DNA of 11,953 nt from Asterionellopsis glacialis (lineage: Eukaryota; Bacillariophyta; Plagiogrammaphyceae; Rhaphoneidales; Asterionellopsidaceae), in contig WKLE02002930.1 of the NCBI GenBank assembly GCA_014885115.2, forward strand, positions 1 through 11,953, in the 5' to 3' direction. The notes beneath the pieces are model-generated. The model did no database searches. It saw only the letters and a list, made by a program, of their open reading frames with translations, and was not told the origin of the DNA. The first letter of the stretch is position 1; each line of letters opens with the position of its first letter. The translations under genes were made by a program, and so were the position numbers. This document shows positions 7,905-11,953 of the stretch, piece after piece.

Positions 7905-8256
7905 AAAAGAACAAGATGGCGTCCTATGGAGTACCGGATCAATGATACAATTTGTTAAGTCACAATATTTTGCATTATAAGATTAGTTTCGAAGCGAACC
8001 AACATTAATAAAACACCAAAAGATTAGTGACAACAAAGTGAATTCACGAATACCGATGAGTGTACACTTTTGTATCAGAGTGAGATATGTACAGGTCGAA
8101 ACCCAATCCCGTTTTCATCTACTATTGATATCAAAGTACACACACAACATCTTTATTCATCACATATCTCCGGTACAGTACAGGGTATGTACTTACCTAC
8201 TGCACAGCAATCTTCTTTTGCTTCGCGTTCCCCACAATTTCACGATCAGAAAAACA
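7905..8256. repeat. Diverged direct repeat, unit B
   Basis: Second unit of the direct duplication described for 7495-7815, with small insertions and many substitutions. It could be the product of an old tandem duplication or of two insertions of one non-coding element. No terminal inverted repeats or target-site duplications were found. Confidence 0.5.
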
Positions 8257-8676
8257 GAATGTGTTTTTAGAGGAACAAAGTTGATTCCTACTTGTAGCAA
8301 CAAAAATCTTTGCGTTTGGAAATACAGTATGTCTCATTCATTATTGAATTTTGTATGCAGACACAGTAAAACAGGTACCTTGCTAAAAATCGTTTCTTTC
8401 GGAACTGTTGGAATGCCATTCATTCTTTGGTTAGTACAAACTAGGGACCTAACCCTGTTTCTCAATGAAACCTCATGTTATAACCTTTCGTGTCTTGTTG
8501 ATTTTCTGCATTTTCTTTTGGACATTCTGTGTATGCCCATCAACACTATCCTAGCTCTATATCTATATTATTTCACTTTATTGTTGTCTGTCCCGTCTAT
8601 AGCTGGCATGCCAAAAAAGAGTTATAATACTTGTACGAACCTTTTCCGTCTCGAGATATTAAAAATAATGAATTAA
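8056..8676 (+). CDS. Weak hypothetical ORF with hydrophobic C-terminal half
   Basis: An ATG-to-TAA frame of 206 codons; the frame is open a little further upstream only from a GTG. The first third overlaps the diverged repeat unit B, where unit A does not preserve the frame. The later part has two hydrophobic stretches (SFGTVGMPFILWLV and a segment around DFLHFLLDILCMPINTILAL) that could be membrane helices. I recognise no family. A long chance ORF in A+T-rich DNA is the more likely explanation. Confidence 0.2.
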   Translation: MSVHFCIRVRYVQVETQSRFHLLLISKYTHNIFIHHISPVQYRVCTYLLHSNLLLLRVPHNFTIRKTECVFRGTKLIPTCSNKNLCVWKYSMSHSLLNFVCRHSKTGTLLKIVSFGTVGMPFILWLVQTRDLTLFLNETSCYNLSCLVDFLHFLLDILCMPINTILALYLYYFTLLLSVPSIAGMPKKSYNTCTNLFRLEILKIMN

Positions 8677-8718
8677 AAAGGAATTTCACCCCACATATTT
8701 ACAACTGCAGGAAAAAAA

Positions 8719-8732
8719 CACACACACACACA
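8719..8732. repeat. (CA)7 microsatellite
   Basis: Seven CA units preceded by an A-rich run; a simple sequence repeat in non-coding DNA. Confidence 0.9.
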
Positions 8733-8985
8733 ACAATTTTCCGAGAGATGGATGTGTACTAACTACATTGTTGACTTGGTAACTATGGATCATCTCCTCT
8801 TTTTTTTTTTTTTTCTTAAACCTTTTTGAAAAGAGAAAAAATAAAAAAATGTCAGTTTCATGACAGACACTGGACATGAAAAAGGATGTGTACTGTTTTT
8901 ATCATAATGATCATTTAGGCTATTTGTGAATAATCGATATATAAAAAAGAAACTCTTTCAAAAATGCTTTGGGAGATAGGAAATA

Positions 8986-9222
8986 CGCCAATAATAAGGC
9001 CTAATGATTTGTTTACATATTGTTTGTTTATATTAGACAGTTTTGGTTCTCACTACTCTTCACAATAGATACAAGGGACTCTAGAGGTACATAGTATTGA
9101 ATTATGGATTTTGCATTTTATTGTGTTATTCAACGAATAATTATATTATATATCCAAATGGGTTCGGATGTAAATTAAAATGATATATAAGCCGATAAGG
9201 CCTAATACGATTTGTTTCCATA
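8986..9222. repeat. Short direct repeat pair around ATAAGGCCTAAT
   Basis: GCC-A-ATA-ATAAGGCCTAAT-GATTTGTTTACATA at 8986-9019 and GCC-G-ATAAGGCCTAAT-ACGATTTGTTTCCATA at 9191-9222 share ATAAGGCCTAAT and ATTTGTTT(A/C)CATA, and both follow a GATATATAA. The spacing is about 200 nt. No function is assigned. Confidence 0.65.
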
Positions 9223-9312
9223 AGAGTGGGTGATCATCTAGTGTAGTCTATGACGCCAATCAAGACTATTTGATGATACAATACATCATAATAACATTAT
9301 TGTTTACAGTAA

Positions 9313-10355
9313 TTAGGCATTCAGATTCAATCCGAATACATTTCTTCCAAGCTCTGTCATTTCATCCGAAAATCCAGACTTGTCCACTTCTTTGGCAACT
9401 ACCATGGCTCTATTTGCGGCTCGTTTCTTTTGATCTTTAAGAATGGATGCATCGAAGAGTCGGATTGGAATACCATACCTTGGTGCTGAACTTTTGTCAT
9501 GGGCTACCGTTTGGTCACAAATAAGTAGGGACCCTGCCCTTGGTTTGACATGTTGGGCCAGACCATTCATGGGATCGCCTTCCGGAAAAAAATCGATACT
9601 GTGTGACACCCGCACCTTCATCTTCCTTCTTAAGCTGGTCTAGTAAACCTCCTCTTTGCTCCGACCAATATTGGTCGAAATTGTTGTGTGAACCAGGCAC
9701 AAGATTAGTCTCACCATCTTCGGGCCGCGTAATGTCTCCAAGCTTCATTATTCCCTGAACGGAAAGTCCCATACATTCATGCATCAGGTTGTTCTCATGG
9801 ATGAAGGATATACTATTTTTGTAGCTCATGTCACGTAACCTATTCTACAAAAAAAAGGTGTATGGATTCATATCGAGATGCATATTTCGTTTTTGTTTCC
9901 TAGTCTGGTCGATCTATGGGTTGACCATTGATGATGACATTTTTCGTGAGTCGATGAAGGAGCCACCGATCATGATGTACAATGATATCATCAGTTCTTA
10001 AAAAAAGAAGAAAAGCATCGATGAATATTGACATTTTGCCTAGACGTCAAAGAGATGGACGGTACAGAGCATTGACACCCTTTGGTATACCAAAGGCATG
10101 CAGAGCACCCTCATGTGACCAGGAACTTGGATCAGAGCGAAGAAAACTACCATAACTAAGTTCCTTCAGGACTTTCCAAATAACATCTTTGGCATCCTCA
10201 CACTCATGTTGAGTTAGAACATTGCAAAATAGGATAAAGCCATACTCTTGAAAGAATGCTAGAGCTTTTCTTGAATTCGATTCGGACTGACGGAAGGAAG
10301 GATTTCAATCTTCATCATCTAGAGAGGGATTTCCATCCGCCGGGGTAACGCCATC
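9313..10355 (-). pseudogene. Decayed phytanoyl-CoA dioxygenase (PhyH)-like gene
   Basis: PhyH proteins are Fe(II)/2-oxoglutarate oxygenases. Read on the minus strand, pieces in family order are recognisable: an N-terminal FFQEYGFILF segment (after about 10270), LRTDDIIVHHDRW, the iron-binding HxD in RNMHLDMNPYT (9872-9880), EDGETNLVPGSHNNF, and DQTVAHD with the distal iron-binding His at 9499-9501, followed by RYGIPIRLFDA. The frame is broken many times: TGA at 10305-10307, TGA at 10047-10049, TAG at 9900-9902 with a frame change before the HxD, TAG at 9845-9847, and a one-base shift at an A7 run (9586-9592). The two largest intact pieces are 9515-9829 and 9313-9621. Some breaks could be introns or assembly errors, but not plausibly all. 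The 10305 stop may lie outside the original coding region. Confidence 0.8.
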
Positions 10356-10551
10356 TTACTCATATAAATCTAGATTAATTGATGACTGTATACTAAGCGT
10401 CGACGAAATTTATCAAGAGAGTGGCGAAATGAGCATCAAGGAGAAAGATAGATGCACTGGTATTCTGTTTGATAAGAGAAAATGACCAGCTTCGTTCTTA
10501 TTGCTGTCATGGTTTCAGGTTTGAGGAGACGTTGGTTGCGAGACTGTTTAG
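10356..10551. other. Spacer between the PhyH pseudogene and the RING-H2 relative
   Basis: No exon resembling RING exons 1 or 2 is visible: there is no hydrophobic helix and no LRRTLPLK-GTAAG junction. A short open frame (SVDEIYQESGEMSIKEKD) crosses 10398-10451 without a recognisable identity. Confidence 0.4.
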
Positions 10552-10905
10552 GTTTGAAAGGGAGATGGTAACAATAGTCTTGTAATTGACGTGGAGACGT
10601 CACAATTAGAACCAAGAAGAGAACAAGACAATAATTTGAATGATCATTTCGGTGCAAAAGACTTCTCAAAACCGAAACTGGTAAACGATGATGAGGAGGG
10701 GCTACAAAATAACGACGACGGTAAAAGAGATAGGAGTAACGAATGCCCTATATGTCTTCTTAGTTTCGAAGACGGGTGCTCTACATGTTACTCCAACAAT
10801 CCATCATGTTCACATATTTTCCATTATGAATGTATGATTGAGTGGCTAATGCGACATGATGAATGTCCTTGTTGTAGGGCACCATATTTGATTGAAACTG
10901 TCTGA
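10552..10905 (+). pseudogene. RING-H2 exon-3 relative (copy 4) with intact RING but no start and a stop at the Trp codon
   Basis: TTTAG at 10547-10551 is followed by GTT TGA AAG GGA, which aligns codon by codon with the exon 3 start GTT TGG AAA CAA of copy 3. The match continues past it (ID-V against LD-V). The TGA (10555-10557) replaces the conserved Trp. After it the frame is open to TGA at 10903-10905 and encodes a complete RING-H2: CPIC, 17 residues, C-S-H, IF, H, YE, C, ten residues, CPCC, with the extra GCSTC pair. No Met occurs in this frame before the RING, and no upstream exons are found. It is therefore either a truncated duplicate or a gene whose first exon joins at a later acceptor (for example AATAG ending at 10577). 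The clean ligand pattern argues that the loss is recent or that some form is still used. Confidence 0.7.
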
Positions 10906-11278
10906 TCCAAAGACTTCGTTATATTATGCAGTATTTGCTACCATCTCAGAAACTTGAAATTGTTGTACATTTGGTGGTTTTTAGAAAACACGAACCATTG
11001 CAGGTAGGTTAGAAACCTCTCGCAAAGAAAAGCTATCTGTCGAAAGCAAGTGTACTGCTGTCTAGCAACCTTTATCAAATTTGCTGGAGTTGATGATGAA
11101 TCTCACAACTAAATTGTGATAAAAAAACAAACTTTGCACATCTTTTGATAAGTCAAAAGAATGGAAAAGCTCAAACGTAAGCTTCTTATCGTGCAAGTAC
11201 AGTTAAAATAGTAGATGTAATACTTATATCGTTCAGCTATTACTTAGCAATAGTCAGTCAAATGGTTTATTTTAAAAA
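10906..11278. other. Convergent intergenic region with two small hairpins
   Basis: No gene is supported. TCACAA/TTGTGA (11103-11108 and 11114-11119, 5-nt loop) and TCTTTTGA/TCAAAAGA (11141-11148 and 11153-11160, 4-nt loop) are perfect inverted repeats. They lie between the 3' ends of the RING relative and the PAQR gene. They may be chance A+T-rich structures. Confidence 0.5.
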
Positions 11279-11953
11279 TCATAGAATCTTCTTGGTTGAA
11301 TTAGTAATTGAATTTGACCTCCATTTAGCCCAATATATTGCATTGCGTTCCATAAGAAAGGCAACGCCAGTTGTCCACAAATGATGAATCGTATGGTGAC
11401 CCCCCCACAAATCAGAACTTCCCGGGTACCATCGTTCTGGTAATTGTGCACCAAATATTGTTATGCCAATAAGCGTTAGGATTATAGGATTCCTCAAACT
11501 GTTATACATAACTGTCAAGTCAGAGGGAGGCAATGATATGCACATATCTACAAATAATCCAGTGGTAGGTAATGCAACTGCGGCACTTATTACAATTGCC
11601 TTGATAGCTATTCTCTGCATCACAAATAAAGATGTATTTGAAATTAAAAGCATCCCTCCCATACATAAACTATATACGCGTAACCAAAATCTTTGCTTTT
11701 GAAGGTTGTGATAAAATCCAAATGTTATAATAGTCGCAAATTGACCCAGAATAGCCAAGCTGACAGCACTCCAATCGATTTGCCAACACCATACAAACCA
11801 GGCTTCATTGATAGGATGAAAGGTGTGCGAAAAGTAAGAGACAGTAAATACGAATGCCATGGATGCACATTGCAATGCAATGGTAGCTAAAGATGATGAT
11901 GGGATTTCTTGTTCTCCTTGCCATTTGGGATTGATTGATCGACATTCTTGTTG
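11279..11953 (-). CDS. PAQR / adiponectin-receptor-family membrane protein, C-terminal 224 residues
   Basis: PAQR proteins are seven-helix membrane proteins with a zinc site; adiponectin receptors of the family act as ceramidases. The frame runs open to the window edge, so the N-terminus is missing. Numbering from the edge: the SxxxH motif (S39, H43), then QIDWSAVSL with D60, correspond to the first zinc His and the conserved Asp of the family. LPERWYPGSSDLW (171-183) followed by HHTIHH (186-191) matches the last-helix signature, with H187 and H191 as the other two zinc ligands. Several hydrophobic helices lie between. All expected zinc ligands are present, so the protein is probably active. 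The substrate, and whether it acts as a receptor, cannot be told. The gene ends in a Lys-rich tail (STKKIL) and is convergent with the RING relative. Confidence 0.85.
   Translation of the reverse strand, partial: QQECRSINPKWQGEQEIPSSSLATIALQCASMAFVFTVSYFSHTFHPINEAWFVWCWQIDWSAVSLAILGQFATIITFGFYHNLQKQRFWLRVYSLCMGGMLLISNTSLFVMQRIAIKAIVISAAVALPTTGLFVDMCISLPPSDLTVMYNSLRNPIILTLIGITIFGAQLPERWYPGSSDLWGGHHTIHHLWTTGVAFLMERNAIYWAKWRSNSITNSTKKIL

Larger units (their letters stand above)
8677..9312. other. A+T-rich intergenic region with simple repeats
   Basis: No gene is supported. It contains (CA)7 at 8719-8732, a run of 15 T at 8800-8814, and a diverged repeat pair at 8986-9019 and 9191-9222. It forms the downstream flank of the decayed dioxygenase gene. 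Confidence 0.6.

Noticed and set aside
1..11953. CRISPR array, insertion sequence, retroelement or rRNA
   Set aside because: No regularly spaced repeats, transposase or reverse-transcriptase motifs, or rRNA-like sequence were seen on either strand.

Overview
The window looks like nuclear DNA of a unicellular stramenopile, most likely a diatom. The reasons are short GT-AG introns of about 90 to 120 nt, intergenic DNA rich in A+T, small RING-H2 genes, a long low-complexity protein ending in diatom-style ankyrin repeats, and neighbours of the phytanoyl-CoA dioxygenase and PAQR families. There are no bacterial operons, ribosome-binding sites, rRNA or tRNA. The species cannot be named from the sequence.

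Layout. Bases 1-3099 hold three tandem copies on the plus strand of one small gene. Its product is a membrane-anchored RING-H2 protein, a probable E3 ubiquitin ligase. Each complete copy has the same three-exon plan: exon 1 encodes a transmembrane anchor, exon 2 is a 68-nt Lys/Arg-rich exon, and exon 3 encodes a spacer plus the RING-H2 domain. Copy 1 is cut by the left edge of the window. A fourth, diverged relative of exon 3 lies alone at 10552-10905. It keeps every zinc ligand but has a stop codon where the other copies have Trp, and no Met precedes its RING. Bases 3100-3899 are the non-coding tail of copy 3. On the minus strand, 3900-6101 encodes a 733-residue Asn/Ala/Gln/Ser-rich protein with C-terminal ankyrin repeats and several copies of a short basic-Ser-Phe motif.

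Bases 6102-9312 are mostly non-coding. They hold a possible small secreted protein (6494-6802), a weak ORF (8056-8676), a diverged 0.3-kb direct duplication, microsatellites and short repeats. Bases 9313-10355 on the minus strand are a decayed phytanoyl-CoA dioxygenase-like gene with several stops and frame shifts. The right edge (11279-11953, minus strand) is the C-terminal part of a PAQR/adiponectin-receptor-type seven-helix membrane hydrolase with its zinc ligands intact.

The genes do not form an evident pathway. The main theme is local expansion and decay of a membrane RING-H2 family. Its members share an unusual extra CxxC inside the first zinc loop, and remnants of a longer C-terminal tail may lie after the present stops of copies 1 and 2.
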